Assembly: GCA_902362435.1 (NCBI GenBank)
Contig: CABIWW010000002.1
Span: forward strand, 255,525-317,785
Origin: Eubacteriaceae bacterium
GTDB taxonomy: Bacteria; Bacillota; Clostridia; Peptostreptococcales; Anaerovoracaceae
Reading direction: 5' to 3'
Length of the DNA stretch: 62,261 bases
Part shown: positions 41,689 to 51,039 of the stretch, one piece after another
Numbering within the stretch: position 1 is the stretch's first letter
Layout of the letters: each line of letters opens with the position of its first letter
The notes under the pieces: generated by a model
What the model was told of the DNA's origin: nothing
What the model saw: the letters and a program-made list of their open reading frames with translations, nothing else
Databases searched by the model: none
Translations under genes and position numbers: made by a program

Positions 41689-43056
41689 ATGACAGAAAGT
41701 CACAAAATGAAAGATATGCCGGTCAGCAAACTGATGATCCGGATGGGGATCCCGATGATCCTTTCCATGGCACTGCAGGCGGTGTACAACATCGTGGACA
41801 GCGCTTTCGTAGGCAACATGAGAACCGGCAGCGAATCGGCGCTGAATGCGCTTACGCTGGTGTTCCCGGTACAGATGCTCATGGTCGCTGCCGGGATCGG
41901 AACAGGCGTCGGCGCCAACGCGCTTCTCGCCAGGACGCTCGGGCAGGGGGACAATGCAAAGGCTGCAAAGGTCGCCGGAAACAGCCTGTTTCTCGGTGTC
42001 GTCATCTATGCGGCATGTCTGCTGTTCGGGATCTTCGGCGTGAAAGCATACATTTCTTCGCAGACAGCAGATGCGGAAGTCCTTGAAATGGGAACGGTCT
42101 ATCTGAGGATATGCTGCATCCTTTCGTTCGGGATCGTTTTCTTCTCGCTGTTTGAAAAGCTGCTGCAGGCGACCGGCCGCTCGCTCTACTCCACGATCGG
42201 GCAGGTCACGGGAGCAGTGATAAACATCATCCTCGATCCGATCATGATATACGGCCTCGGACCCATTCCTGAAATGGGTGTCGCGGGCGCTGCGTACGCA
42301 ACGGTTATCGGCCAGATAGCATCGGCGGTGCTGCTGTTTGCCTTCCATATCAGGCTGAACAAAGAATTCGAGCACGGCGCGATGTACCTTAAACCCGACG
42401 CTGGCATCATCCGCGGGATATATGTGATCGGACTTCCTGCGATCATCGCGCAGGCGCTCATGTCGATCATGGTCTATGCGATGAATCTGATCCTCAAATT
42501 CGATCCGTCGGCTCAGACGGCATACGGACTGTTTTATAAAGTACAGCAGTTCGTGCTTTTCCTCTCTTTCGGACTGCGTGACGCGATCACTCCGATCATA
42601 GCGTTCGCACACGGGATGGGCAACAAGGAAAGGATCCGCAGCGGCATCAGATGCGGTCTTTTATATACAGCCGTACTGATGGTGATCGGGGTCATCATCA
42701 CAGAGATCTTCCCTGGAGCGTTCGCCTCGCTGTTCAACGCCGGACAATCGCGGGAATATTTCATCAGCGCGATGCATATCATTTCAATCAGCTTTATTTT
42801 CGCGGGAATCAATGTAGCTTTTCAGGGAATCTATCAGGCGCTGGGCCGCGGTATGGAATCGCTTGTCATCTCACTCTTGAGGCAACTCGTCATCATACTG
42901 CCGCTGGCAGGGGTGTTCTCCATATTCGTCAGGAACGGCCAGGCGGATGCCACACTGATCTGGTGGTCGTTCCCAATCACCGAATTCCTGGCTTGCGCAG
43001 TCGGGTATGTATTTTTGAAGAGGATAACGAAACGAGAGCTCTGTGTTTTGGATTGA
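41689..43056 (+). CDS. MATE family efflux transporter
   Basis: A 455-residue multidrug and toxin extrusion-type protein with 12 predicted helices, driven by Na+ or H+. [32 protein letters not shown] at the start and the repeated [11 protein letters not shown] and [14 protein letters not shown] segments are typical. ATG 41689 has GAAGGAGG 10 nt upstream; the longer frame begins inside the leader hairpin. The terminator-like hairpins in front suggest attenuation control. Substrate unknown. Confidence 0.92.
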   Translation: MTESHKMKDMPVSKLMIRMGIPMILSMALQAVYNIVDSAFVGNMRTGSESALNALTLVFPVQMLMVAAGIGTGVGANALLARTLGQGDNAKAAKVAGNSLFLGVVIYAACLLFGIFGVKAYISSQTADAEVLEMGTVYLRICCILSFGIVFFSLFEKLLQATGRSLYSTIGQVTGAVINIILDPIMIYGLGPIPEMGVAGAAYATVIGQIASAVLLFAFHIRLNKEFEHGAMYLKPDAGIIRGIYVIGLPAIIAQALMSIMVYAMNLILKFDPSAQTAYGLFYKVQQFVLFLSFGLRDAITPIIAFAHGMGNKERIRSGIRCGLLYTAVLMVIGVIITEIFPGAFASLFNAGQSREYFISAMHIISISFIFAGINVAFQGIYQALGRGMESLVISLLRQLVIILPLAGVFSIFVRNGQADATLIWWSFPITEFLACAVGYVFLKRITKRELCVLD

Positions 43057-43587
43057 CGGGCAGTCGGTAATGGATACTGGCCGCGGTGTGTTCACAGCCT
43101 GCATGGCGTTCACACGGTCTGCACAGCGATTTCAGCCATAAAGCAGGAAAATCGGGTGTCAATGGCGGAAAAATGGAAATCATGCACTCCACTATGGCGG
43201 CTGCGATCCGCATCGCCAATAAGCAATTATCATTTTTCAGCCATATAACTTGCATCCGGAGGAACTCTGGCTGAAATATGGAAATTCATACGAAATCCTA
43301 ACAAGAGTTGCTTTGTAAGAAAGCACCCCGTCGCTTCTATCAGGCATACGATTTCCAGATTTCAGCCACAGCGCCCCAAATATCATACGCTTTTGGCTGA
43401 AACAGCTGCGACAAACTGGACGCGAAAAATCCAGATAAGTCCACAGCAAATATAACGACACATACGAAAGAGAGCTCCCCCTCCCCCGCGCAAAAATCAT
43501 AGCTCAAAAGAGAATGCCACAAGAAATCAGCGCCTACAATAGAATGCCATACAAAAAACAAAACTCAAAATACGCTACACAAATCAA
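43057..43587. repeat. Spacer with five dispersed TTTCAGCCA motifs
   Basis: No gene recognised in 530 bp. The nonamer TTTCAGCCA occurs at 43130-43138, 43235-43243 and 43360-43368, and inverted (TGGCTGAAA) at 43268-43276 and 43394-43402. Neighbouring bases are also similar (ATTTCAGCCATA and relatives), which suggests a decayed repeat family. Confidence 0.45.
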
Positions 43588-43637
43588 GGGCAGCGGAATC
43601 AACGACTCAAAATCACCAATCGTTGACTCCGCTGCCC
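43588..43637. terminator. Long hairpin, bidirectional
   Basis: GGGCAGCGGA (43588-43597) pairs with TCCGCTGCCC (43628-43637), with CAACGA/TCGTTG inside, 16 of 18 positions paired. No long T run follows; it stands behind the panC terminator and ahead of the MATE-side spacer. Confidence 0.5.
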
Positions 43638-43644
43638 TCTCATA

Positions 43645-43681
43645 ACACAAAAACAGGGAAATATCGTTTCCGATATTTCCC
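43645..43681 (-). terminator. Terminator of the pan operon
   Basis: GGAAATATCG/CGATATTTCC (43657-43680) forms a perfect 10-bp stem with loop TTTC; on the minus strand CTGTTTTTGTG follows. It lies 30 nt after the panC stop. The same 10-bp inverted repeat occurs at 29237-29260. Confidence 0.75.
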
Positions 43682-43710
43682 CACATCATACAAAATACGA
43701 ATAACAAGCT

Positions 43711-44571
43711 CTATAAAGTAAAATTGTCGATAAGCCTTGTCTTTCCGATATATACCGCCATCGCGACCAGATCGCCTGACTTGAGGACATCTTTCGGCAT
43801 CAGCGTCAAACCGTCGACTGCTTCGATGTAGTCGATCTTTGCCAGCGGTTCTGCCGCAACGATCGCAGTCATGATATCCTTTATCTCACCGGCAGGCACG
43901 CCTTCGCCCTCACAGTCAAATTCCTCTTCGATCGCCTTTTCCGCAGCCTTTATAGAACGACTGAGTACCAGTGCCGCCATCCTCTCCTTATCGCTGAGAT
44001 AAGAATTCCTGCTGGACTTTGCAAGCCCGTCAGCCTCGCGGACGATCGGACACCCCACGATCTCTATATCGAAATTCATATCTCTTACCATCTGCCTGAT
44101 GACCGCCAGCTGCTGCGCGTCTTTCTGTCCGAAATACGCTCTGTCCGGCGTCACGATATTGAAAAGCTTGCTGACTACCGTGCAGACGCCGCGGAAATGT
44201 CCCGGTCTGCTCTTGCCGCAGAGCTGCTTTGTCATCTCGGTCTCGAGGTTTACATAAGTCCCGAATCCAGGCGGATACATCTCCTCGACTTCCGGATGGA
44301 AAACCATGCTGCAACCCTTTTCCTCGAGAAGGCGGCAGTCATGCTCGAAGTCTCTCGGATAGCTGTCGAGATCCTCGCCGACGCCGAACTGCGTCGGGTT
44401 CACGAATACGGATGCCACAACGCGGTCACACTGTGAAACAGCCGCCGCCACCAGCGAGGCATGTCCCTCGTGGAGCGCGCCCATCGTAGGCACCAGACCC
44501 ACCGTCAGGCCTTCCGCTTTCCATTTCTTTACCTGTTTTCTCACATCATTTACAGTCGTTGCTATTATCAT
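43711..44571 (-). CDS. panC: Pantothenate synthetase
   Basis: A 286-residue enzyme joining pantoate and beta-alanine. LVPTMGALHEGHASL (26-40) includes the HxGH nucleotide motif, SVFVNPTQFG and the KMSKS-like AKSSRNSYLS are present, and PDRAYFGQKDAQQ is diagnostic. ATG 44571 has GGAGAT upstream. Last gene of panG-panB-panC; the 224-nt gap to panB is GC-rich and holds nothing recognisable. Confidence 0.95.
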   Translation of the reverse strand: MIIATTVNDVRKQVKKWKAEGLTVGLVPTMGALHEGHASLVAAAVSQCDRVVASVFVNPTQFGVGEDLDSYPRDFEHDCRLLEEKGCSMVFHPEVEEMYPPGFGTYVNLETEMTKQLCGKSRPGHFRGVCTVVSKLFNIVTPDRAYFGQKDAQQLAVIRQMVRDMNFDIEIVGCPIVREADGLAKSSRNSYLSDKERMAALVLSRSIKAAEKAIEEEFDCEGEGVPAGEIKDIMTAIVAAEPLAKIDYIEAVDGLTLMPKDVLKSGDLVAMAVYIGKTRLIDNFTL

Positions 44572-44795
44572 ACTGATCTCCAATCTTACACTTTTTACAT
44601 CTGTGATGCCGGGGCATGGCCGACGCCCAGAGGAGCCGCGCCATCAATGTGCACCGCGCATCGGTCGCAGGCAGCTGCGGGCGCCGCATAACGCGCCGGG
44701 TGAAATCGGGTGCTGCCCGGCCGGCCCGCCTAAATGCGAATGCATGCACTCTGCCGGGAATCCGGACGTCGCCAGTCTACACTCGCACGCTGCGC

Positions 44796-45629
44796 CTATT
44801 TATCCTTTAACTTCTCTATTATATCATCGTCTATCTTAAAACCATGCGCCTCCGTCGGGAACACTCCCTCCTTGACTTCGCGGTCATAATCTTTGAACGC
44901 CTTGACCATAGTCTCGCCGACATTTGCAAAATGCTTTACGAATTTAGGCACATAGTCTGTGAACAGACCCAGCATATCCTGCCATACGAGCACCTGGCCG
45001 TCGCAACCTTCGCCTGCGCCGATGCCGATAGTCGGGATCATCAGCTTTTCGCTGATCAGTGCAGCCAGCTTTGACGGAACACATTCCATCACCACTGCAA
45101 AAGCGCCGGCCTCCTGAACGTCGTACGCATCCTGAAGGATCTGGGCTGCCGCTTCCTCGCTCTTGCCCTGCACCTTGAATCCGCCGAACGCGTTCACCGA
45201 CTGCGGAGTCATTCCGATATGCGCGACTACCGGGATGCCTGCATCCGTGATCGCCCTGATATGCTCCGTAACAGCCGCCCCGCCTTCGAGCTTGACAGCG
45301 TTCGCACCTGTTTCCTTGATAAGTCTTCCTGCGTTCACGACAGCGTCATATACTGACGGCTGATATGACATGAACGGCATGTCCATAACGACAAATGTAT
45401 TTTCAACACCTCTGACTACTGCTGCTCCGTGGTGGATCATATCCTCCATCGTCACCGACAACGTGTCCTTGTATCCCAGCATGGTATTTCCCAGGGAATC
45501 CCCTACCAGTATCATGTTGATTTCGGAAGCTTCCATGAGCTTTGCCGTAGAGTAATCATAGCATGTTAGCATCGATATTTTCTCGCCATCCTGCTTCATT
45601 TTCAATAAGCTTGCAACAGTGTTCTTCAT
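44796..45629 (-). CDS. panB: 3-methyl-2-oxobutanoate hydroxymethyltransferase
   Basis: A 277-residue TIM-barrel enzyme that adds the hydroxymethyl group of 5,10-methylene-THF to 2-oxoisovalerate, giving ketopantoate. [13 protein letters not shown] (22-34), [13 protein letters not shown] (41-53), [24 protein letters not shown] and IGIGAG are diagnostic. AAGGAG precedes the ATG, which overlaps the panG stop by 4 bp. Confidence 0.96.
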   Translation of the reverse strand: MKNTVASLLKMKQDGEKISMLTCYDYSTAKLMEASEINMILVGDSLGNTMLGYKDTLSVTMEDMIHHGAAVVRGVENTFVVMDMPFMSYQPSVYDAVVNAGRLIKETGANAVKLEGGAAVTEHIRAITDAGIPVVAHIGMTPQSVNAFGGFKVQGKSEEAAAQILQDAYDVQEAGAFAVVMECVPSKLAALISEKLMIPTIGIGAGEGCDGQVLVWQDMLGLFTDYVPKFVKHFANVGETMVKAFKDYDREVKEGVFPTEAHGFKIDDDIIEKLKDK

Positions 45630-46549
45630 TGTTCTTCTCCTTTTCCTAACAGCTGCGACATCTCGGCATAGTCTCTGTCCGGGTGCCTCTGCTGCGCCAT
45701 CTTCACGAGTCTGCAGCTGAGCAGCCTGTAAAGTTCTTTTTCGTTTTCATCCTTTAAACATTCGATATGCTTCCTGACTGTGCCCGTATCGTTTCTCTCG
45801 ATAGGTCCGGTCAGACTTGCGGTGGGCCCTGCCTGTGCGATATGCGCCATATTTCCTGTCAGTATCGGCGCAAGTGCCTTCACGGCTGATTCTTCGGTGA
45901 ATCCGCATCGCGTCATCAGCTCGATGCTCTGATCGATGAGTCCGCAGACGAGATTGCTCGCGATCGCCGCTGCACAGTGATAAGTCGTTTTATCGTCTCC
46001 GTTTATGATGCTCGTCGGATTGCCCATCAGCTCGAGATCCTCTCTCAGATTCAGAAATTGCCTGCTGTGCTCTCCGTTTCTGCCGCCTTCCAGAGTAAAA
46101 AAAACACCCGTCAGTTCTTTGTAAGCATTGTATTTATCGCTTACTGCGAACAGCGGATGGATAGAATATCCGAACGCACCTGTCTCTTCGATGCCGTGGA
46201 ATGCATCTGCGGAAGACATCGCGCCACTACAGTGACATATCGTTTTTCCATTGATATCGTATTCTCTGACCTGCTGCCAGGTCTCCTGAATACTGCCGTC
46301 AGGAACTGTCAGGAAGACAACGTCGCACTCATCTGTCAGATCTCTGATAGTTTCGTATTCTTTCGAATGCGTAAAATGTGCCGCTTCTTTTGCTGACGAA
46401 CTGCTTCGGCTGTAATAGCCTTTTACATTCAGACTGCTCTCCTGCCTCTTGTACGGTTCCTCCGCTCCACCGGTCTCCTGCGCGTGTTCCACAAAATACC
46501 TGCCGAGGCTGCAGCCTACTTTTCCTGCTCCAATAAACCCTATATTCAA
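45626..46549 (-). CDS. panG: Rossmann-fold/DUF2520 protein, probable ketopantoate reductase PanG
   Basis: A 307-residue two-domain oxidoreductase: [17 protein letters not shown] (3-19) is the NAD(P) loop, and the C-terminal half (about 150-290) matches DUF2520. In Francisella and some Firmicutes a protein of this kind, PanG, supplies ketopantoate reductase in place of PanE, and the position directly before panB and panC fits. The start codon is TTG: AAGGAGGT lies 9 nt upstream and the Rossmann loop begins at once. An insertion of about 18 polar residues (about 26-43) follows the first helix. No panD is present in the window. Confidence 0.82.
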   Translation of the reverse strand: MNIGFIGAGKVGCSLGRYFVEHAQETGGAEEPYKRQESSLNVKGYYSRSSSSAKEAAHFTHSKEYETIRDLTDECDVVFLTVPDGSIQETWQQVREYDINGKTICHCSGAMSSADAFHGIEETGAFGYSIHPLFAVSDKYNAYKELTGVFFTLEGGRNGEHSRQFLNLREDLELMGNPTSIINGDDKTTYHCAAAIASNLVCGLIDQSIELMTRCGFTEESAVKALAPILTGNMAHIAQAGPTASLTGPIERNDTGTVRKHIECLKDENEKELYRLLSCRLVKMAQQRHPDRDYAEMSQLLGKGEEQ

Positions 46550-46838
46550 TTTATCGACCTCCTTAAAATCCTGTTAAATCTTTTAAGAGCGCCGACTCCC
46601 CGTCTCGTTCCTCTCGGATATAAGCGTCCGGCCTGCTGCCGTCCACGGAAAATGAATATGTCAGTTTTTTATTTTACTCCGGTATAGTTTCATAAACGAA
46701 TACCACCCATCCTCACATAGGATACCATAATGCCGGATCGAAGAAAAGAAAATTTTGAGAAAACCGGGGATGTTTTAGGTGATGTTTCAGCATATTTCAG
46801 ACCGGCTGATCAGGAGGCTTGCTGATCAGGAAATCATC
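46550..46838. other. Spacer upstream of panG
   Basis: No gene seen. It contains the panG leader and a short direct repeat GCTGATCAGGA near 46804 and 46821. No clear promoter match was found. Confidence 0.4.
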
Positions 46839-46877
46839 AAAAAAAGGGCGGCTGAAAAATGATATCTCCAGCCACCC
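46839..46877 (-). terminator. Terminator of the surface protein gene
   Basis: GGGTGGCTG pairs with CAGCCGCCC on the minus strand (one G-T pair), followed by seven T (46845-46839). It lies 25 nt after the stop codon. Confidence 0.85.
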
Positions 46878-46901
46878 GTTTACTGTCAGTGTCATGCCAG
46901 G

Positions 46902-48542
46902 TTATTCAGATCTTTTCTTTCTGCCGTAAAGCACGATCCCGGCAGCAGTCAGCATGCTTATAGCCAGCAGGGCTGCCCATAATGCCGGATCACTGTTATC
47001 CCCGGTATTTGAACTGCCTCCCGTCTGTCCCGATGTATCAGGAGCCGCATTATTTGTATATGTATTCACAAATACCATGCTGTCTACTGCTGTTTCTTGT
47101 ACGTGTACATAGTGATCTCCGTTTTCAGAGCTTCGCTTCTCCGCAGGGAACAGTTCGAAGCTGCTTCCTGTGCCGATAAAATGGAAAACAGCGTGGTAAA
47201 CAGCATCCGAATATGTCCAGCCTGCACTGCCTGTATTCTTTTCACGGATATAGAATCCCTCACTGATCATCTCTTCGACCTGTGAAGCAGGACCTGTTAT
47301 CATGATCTTGCCTTTGTAGTCGCCTGCACCGCCGGTTTCCACTTTCGCAGTTACAGTAACATCCTTATATCCTTCAGTATTGCCATTGCCTATATCAAAG
47401 ATCTCGAATTCAAAAGTCTGCTTGCCGGGAGCAACACTGCCGCCCTGCTTGACAGTCTTGACGAACGGCATCTCGATCGTAGTAACAGCTTCCTGTGTTA
47501 CAAAATGCACGTTTTTATACAAGTTAAAGAATTGTGTACCGCTTGAAAGGAGATCGATTTCCGTACCTTCTGAATCAACTGCTTTCGCAAAGCTGAGCTG
47601 ATATCCCCCTGAAATTTCAGGGTTGTTGAAAAGCGCAGGGATATTCTCCGTATTGCTGTTTTTGGCATCAATATCAGCAGCTTCGACCGTAAAAAGAGAA
47701 CCATCCGGACAGCCGGAAGGATATGCTCCGTCAAGCTTGAGTTTTGCACCGCCTTTGACAGTCAAGTTTCCCACAGCCCATATTGCTGAGTCCTCTGTGG
47801 AGACAGCTTTTACCTCGCCGCCATCGATCGTCATATGGCCTGTGGAGAAGAGACCTGGGAACGAGCTTTCGGCTTTAAGCTTTGAGCCGCTTATTATAAT
47901 AATTCCGCCGGTTTCACCGCTGACTTTACGGATAAATGCCGCATTGCAAGACTCCCCGGTCGCCTGCAGCACGACATCGCTGTTGTTTGTAACGCTTAAT
48001 CCGCAGGCATCTATTCCGGCATTCAGTGCTTTAGAATCTAATTTTGCTCCATCTATCTCGACTGATTCGTCTGAAGCTATCCCTACGCCCTTATCAGCTT
48101 TGATCTCAACATCTGCATTATCGGAGATCCTGACATTGCCCGCTACGGAAATACCGTCAAAATATTCTCCGCCTGCAGTGACTGACAATTTCCCGCTGCC
48201 GGTGATTTTAACATCTGAACTCGCTATGATGCCGCCGCCTTCCTTCAGATCGATACTGTTCGTACCTGATAATGCTATATTCAGGTTCGTATTTCCAGTC
48301 ATTATGATCCCATAATTATTATTAGTCCCACCTTTTGTAATGGCAGCATCGTTCAGCGTCAGGGTCGCTGTGTCGGGGTCATAAGTCGCAGTTCCATCAC
48401 CACACTTAATGGAAAGCTTTTCACTCGTAAACGGCTCTCCGTTTACATACAGACCATAGCCTGTATCTGCAAATACGGTGGCTGGGATCAAAGCGATCAC
48501 CATTATGAGCCCGAACAAAATACTCAAACTTCGCTTTTTCAT
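46902..48542 (-). CDS. Secreted wall protein with pilin-like isopeptide domain
   Basis: A 546-residue surface protein. Residues 1-25 form a signal peptide (basic start, hydrophobic core, VFADT cleavage). Residues about 30-330 are repetitive beta-strand sequence (many NxxISG, KITGSGKL and VEIDGAKL-like turns) resembling the right-handed beta or carbohydrate-binding repeats of clostridial surface proteins. About 355-500 resembles the FctA-like isopeptide-forming pilin domain, ending in FVNTYTNN. The C terminus has a TGD motif in GGSSNTGDNS, a hydrophobic helix and KKRSE, a sortase-type sorting signal lacking the usual Pro. AAAGGAGG precedes the ATG. It stands alone; no sortase gene is near. Confidence 0.82.
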   Translation of the reverse strand: MKKRSLSILFGLIMVIALIPATVFADTGYGLYVNGEPFTSEKLSIKCGDGTATYDPDTATLTLNDAAITKGGTNNNYGIIMTGNTNLNIALSGTNSIDLKEGGGIIASSDVKITGSGKLSVTAGGEYFDGISVAGNVRISDNADVEIKADKGVGIASDESVEIDGAKLDSKALNAGIDACGLSVTNNSDVVLQATGESCNAAFIRKVSGETGGIIIISGSKLKAESSFPGLFSTGHMTIDGGEVKAVSTEDSAIWAVGNLTVKGGAKLKLDGAYPSGCPDGSLFTVEAADIDAKNSNTENIPALFNNPEISGGYQLSFAKAVDSEGTEIDLLSSGTQFFNLYKNVHFVTQEAVTTIEMPFVKTVKQGGSVAPGKQTFEFEIFDIGNGNTEGYKDVTVTAKVETGGAGDYKGKIMITGPASQVEEMISEGFYIREKNTGSAGWTYSDAVYHAVFHFIGTGSSFELFPAEKRSSENGDHYVHVQETAVDSMVFVNTYTNNAAPDTSGQTGGSSNTGDNSDPALWAALLAISMLTAAGIVLYGRKKRSE

Positions 48543-48796
48543 TTCATCGTTCCTCCTTTAGAATGGGAGTGTTTCATTTTGAAATATCACTACATACCGG
48601 CCCGCCACAGGAGGGGGGTGTTCCAGTTTATGCTATTATACGTGATTATTCGATCCGATTCAACAGCTTATTCTAAAATAAGTTTTTGTTTTATTCAAAA
48701 ACATTCTCATCTTCTGGTGTATACTGAGAAACTTTTGCTTTTCAGGGTCCTGTATCTCCGATCCAGGTGAAAACTTCGCTTTTCCGCAGCACAGCA

Positions 48797-48855
48797 AAGC
48801 CGCGGTCAAAGACCGCGGCTTGTCATGCCGCAGGACTCCGGGAACGGAGTCCTGC
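48797..48855 (-). terminator. Two strong hairpins downstream of the decarboxylase gene
   Basis: GCAGGACTCCG pairs with CGGAGTCCTGC (48830-48855, loop GGAA) and AAGCCGCGGTC with GACCGCGGCTT (48797-48821, loop AAA). On the minus strand the second is followed by TTTGCTG, so termination is likely but the T run is poor. They lie 18 and 52 nt after the stop codon. Confidence 0.6.
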
Positions 48856-48872
48856 GATGTCTGGCAGGCAGT

Positions 48873-50282
48873 TTACCTGCCGACCAGAACCTCTCCTCTG
48901 TCATTCACGCCGATGACTTTCTCCCCGTCATCGCGCAGCGCGCCGATATATCTCACGATATCGGCAGTGATCTCCTCGCCCGGGCAGACGAACGGGATGC
49001 CCGGCGGGTACGGGATGATCGAACCCGCGCAGATACGACCTTCTGCGCTTTCCAGCTTCACAAACTCCTTCTCCATCGGCACCTCGCAAAGTCTGCCGGC
49101 TGCCGGGATGCTGTACGCCTTGCGCTTTGCAGCATCAGCCGCCTCGGTATCAGGCCCCTGCGCCGCGATCTCCCTGAGTGCCGCAAGTGTACGCTCCATA
49201 TCATCCCGGGTATTGCCGATGCCCGTCATCAGCATCAGTATATCGCCCGTGTACAGCTCAGCGAAGATGCCCTTCTCCATGAGCAGCTGCTCCAGTTTCG
49301 CTCCGTCTATCCCCAGCGCACCCATATCGAGATTTATCTTGGTGATGTCCATGTTGTCCGCTTCCATTATTCGCAGCCCTTTTATCTTCTTTGCTTCTTC
49401 GTAAAAGTAAGCAAGATCGTCTCTCCACTCCTTCATGACCTCCGGGCCGTGATCTGTCAGCAGATCTGCATTCATATCGAGAAATCCCATCAGGATGTAC
49501 GAAGGACTCGTGCTCTGGATCGCCTGCAGCTTGTCTTCCAGCACATACCTGTCGACCAGCTCCGAATTCAGGTTGAGCACCGCGCTCTGAGTCAGTGATG
49601 CCAGCGTCTTGTGTATGCTGTTTATCACGATGTCCGCCCCGCAGTCCTCTGCCGCCTTTGCCATACCTTCTCCGCACCCGAACTTGTGGAAAAACTTCAG
49701 GTGTGCTCCGTGCGCCTGATCCACGATCAGCACTTTGCCCGCATCGTGAGCGATCTTCGCGATGCTGCTGATGTCGCTGCAGATCCCGTAATAGTTCGGA
49801 CTCGGCAGTATCACCGCTTCAGCCTCGGGATTCTCTCTGATGCAGCGCTCGATCTCCTCCGGCGCTACAGCTCCCAGTATCCCGTGCTCCTCTATCAGCT
49901 CCGGCTGCGCGTACACCGGCCTGATACCGCCCAGCGTCAGCGCATTGAACACTGACTTGTGGCAGTTTCGCGCCATGATCAGCTTGCCGCCCGGCTTTAC
50001 CGACGCCAGTATAGCAGCTATGATCCCGCCGCTGGTCCCGTTTATCTGCAGATATGAATGCTGTACATCATACAAGCGGCTGTATTTCTGCTGTGCTTCC
50101 ATGATGATGCCTTCTGCCTGGAACAGATTGTCGGCGCCCGGTATCTCGGTGATATCACAGTCCACGAAATTGTCGAGGAAATCCCCGTAGCCGTACTTTC
50201 TGAAAATAGCAGATCCCTTGTGTCCCGGCATATGAAAAGACGCCGGTTTCTCACTTGCATGCTGTAACAAAAATTCTCTCAT
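48873..50282 (-). CDS. Orn/Lys/Arg decarboxylase family protein (fold type I PLP)
   Basis: A 469-residue enzyme of the short basic amino acid decarboxylase group (YaaO/SpeA-like). FHMPGHKG (16-23) at the N terminus, INGTSGGI (80-87), the PLP aspartate in VDQAHGAH (Asp188) and the Schiff-base lysine in NSIHKTLASLTQ (Lys225) are visible; PYPPGIPFVCPGE near the C terminus is conserved. Arginine, lysine or ornithine are possible substrates. Same strand as, and 21 nt after, the cyclase-family gene, so it is in one unit with the cyclase and permease. Confidence 0.88.
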   Translation of the reverse strand: MREFLLQHASEKPASFHMPGHKGSAIFRKYGYGDFLDNFVDCDITEIPGADNLFQAEGIIMEAQQKYSRLYDVQHSYLQINGTSGGIIAAILASVKPGGKLIMARNCHKSVFNALTLGGIRPVYAQPELIEEHGILGAVAPEEIERCIRENPEAEAVILPSPNYYGICSDISSIAKIAHDAGKVLIVDQAHGAHLKFFHKFGCGEGMAKAAEDCGADIVINSIHKTLASLTQSAVLNLNSELVDRYVLEDKLQAIQSTSPSYILMGFLDMNADLLTDHGPEVMKEWRDDLAYFYEEAKKIKGLRIMEADNMDITKINLDMGALGIDGAKLEQLLMEKGIFAELYTGDILMLMTGIGNTRDDMERTLAALREIAAQGPDTEAADAAKRKAYSIPAAGRLCEVPMEKEFVKLESAEGRICAGSIIPYPPGIPFVCPGEEITADIVRYIGALRDDGEKVIGVNDRGEVLVGR

Positions 50283-50303
50283 CGTATTACTCCTAAAATT
50301 CTC

Positions 50304-50948
50304 TTATTCCCAAAATGCGACCGCTCTGATCGGTGCGCCGTCTGCGTTTTCCCACTTCAGCGGCAGTGCGAAGAACCAGAACAGATCATCTCCGCACTTG
50401 TCCAGATCCTTGAGATTCTCGATATTCACGATCTCATGCTCTCTGAAAAGCTTCTTGTGTATAGGCAGATCTTCGTCAGGTATCGGATCTATGCCGATGA
50501 CATCGAGACCGACGCCCTTCTTGTCTGTCGTCAGTATAAAGTTTACCACATCATCGTCGATGCATGGATAATCTTTGTAATAATCTTCTGTTCCCCACCT
50601 TGCGTCCCAGCCGAGGTTGAACAAGAGATAATCAGCTTCAACAGCCTTGCTGCCGTATTTCGTGATCCTGTCGATCGTTATCGTCTCGCCCTCCTTGAGA
50701 TCTCTGCAGTCGATGACGAGAGCCCTTCCTACGAACTGGCTGACAGGGAAAGCGTCCAGCGTCGTTCTGTCAGCAAACAGATGATTCGGCGGGTCCATAT
50801 GAGTTCCGGTATGCGAATACATCGTCATCAGTGTTTCCTTGAAGCCGTCCTTCTCATAGGTGTTGGCCTGCTGCAGCTTCGGCTTTTCCGTTCCCGGGTA
50901 TACCGGCATTTCCTCAGAAATAACATGTGTCAGATCGATAACTTTCAT
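50304..50948 (-). CDS. Cyclase family (KynB-like) metal hydrolase
   Basis: A 214-residue protein with the metal-binding HTGTHMDPPNH motif (46-56) and MPVYPG (14-19) of the arylformamidase/cyclase family. KynB members hydrolyse N-formylkynurenine; others act on unrelated amides or lactones, so the substrate is open. CAGGAGGTGCAAA precedes the ATG. It lies between the permease and decarboxylase genes. Confidence 0.88.
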   Translation of the reverse strand: MKVIDLTHVISEEMPVYPGTEKPKLQQANTYEKDGFKETLMTMYSHTGTHMDPPNHLFADRTTLDAFPVSQFVGRALVIDCRDLKEGETITIDRITKYGSKAVEADYLLFNLGWDARWGTEDYYKDYPCIDDDVVNFILTTDKKGVGLDVIGIDPIPDEDLPIHKKLFREHEIVNIENLKDLDKCGDDLFWFFALPLKWENADGAPIRAVAFWE

Positions 50949-51039
50949 TTTGCACCTCCTGTTTGGATTTCAGATTTGGTTTTTATTCTTTGAGTCCGGC
51001 GCGCTCTGCGCCGGCAAACTTACATGTCCGGCGGTATAC

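Noticed and set aside
41362..42612. 416-codon open frame on the minus strand
   Set aside because: Antisense to the MATE gene, with Arg/His/Asp-rich shadow composition.
44584..44795. Gene between panC and panB
   Set aside because: The GC-rich spacer is open in several frames but none has a start signal or a recognisable product.
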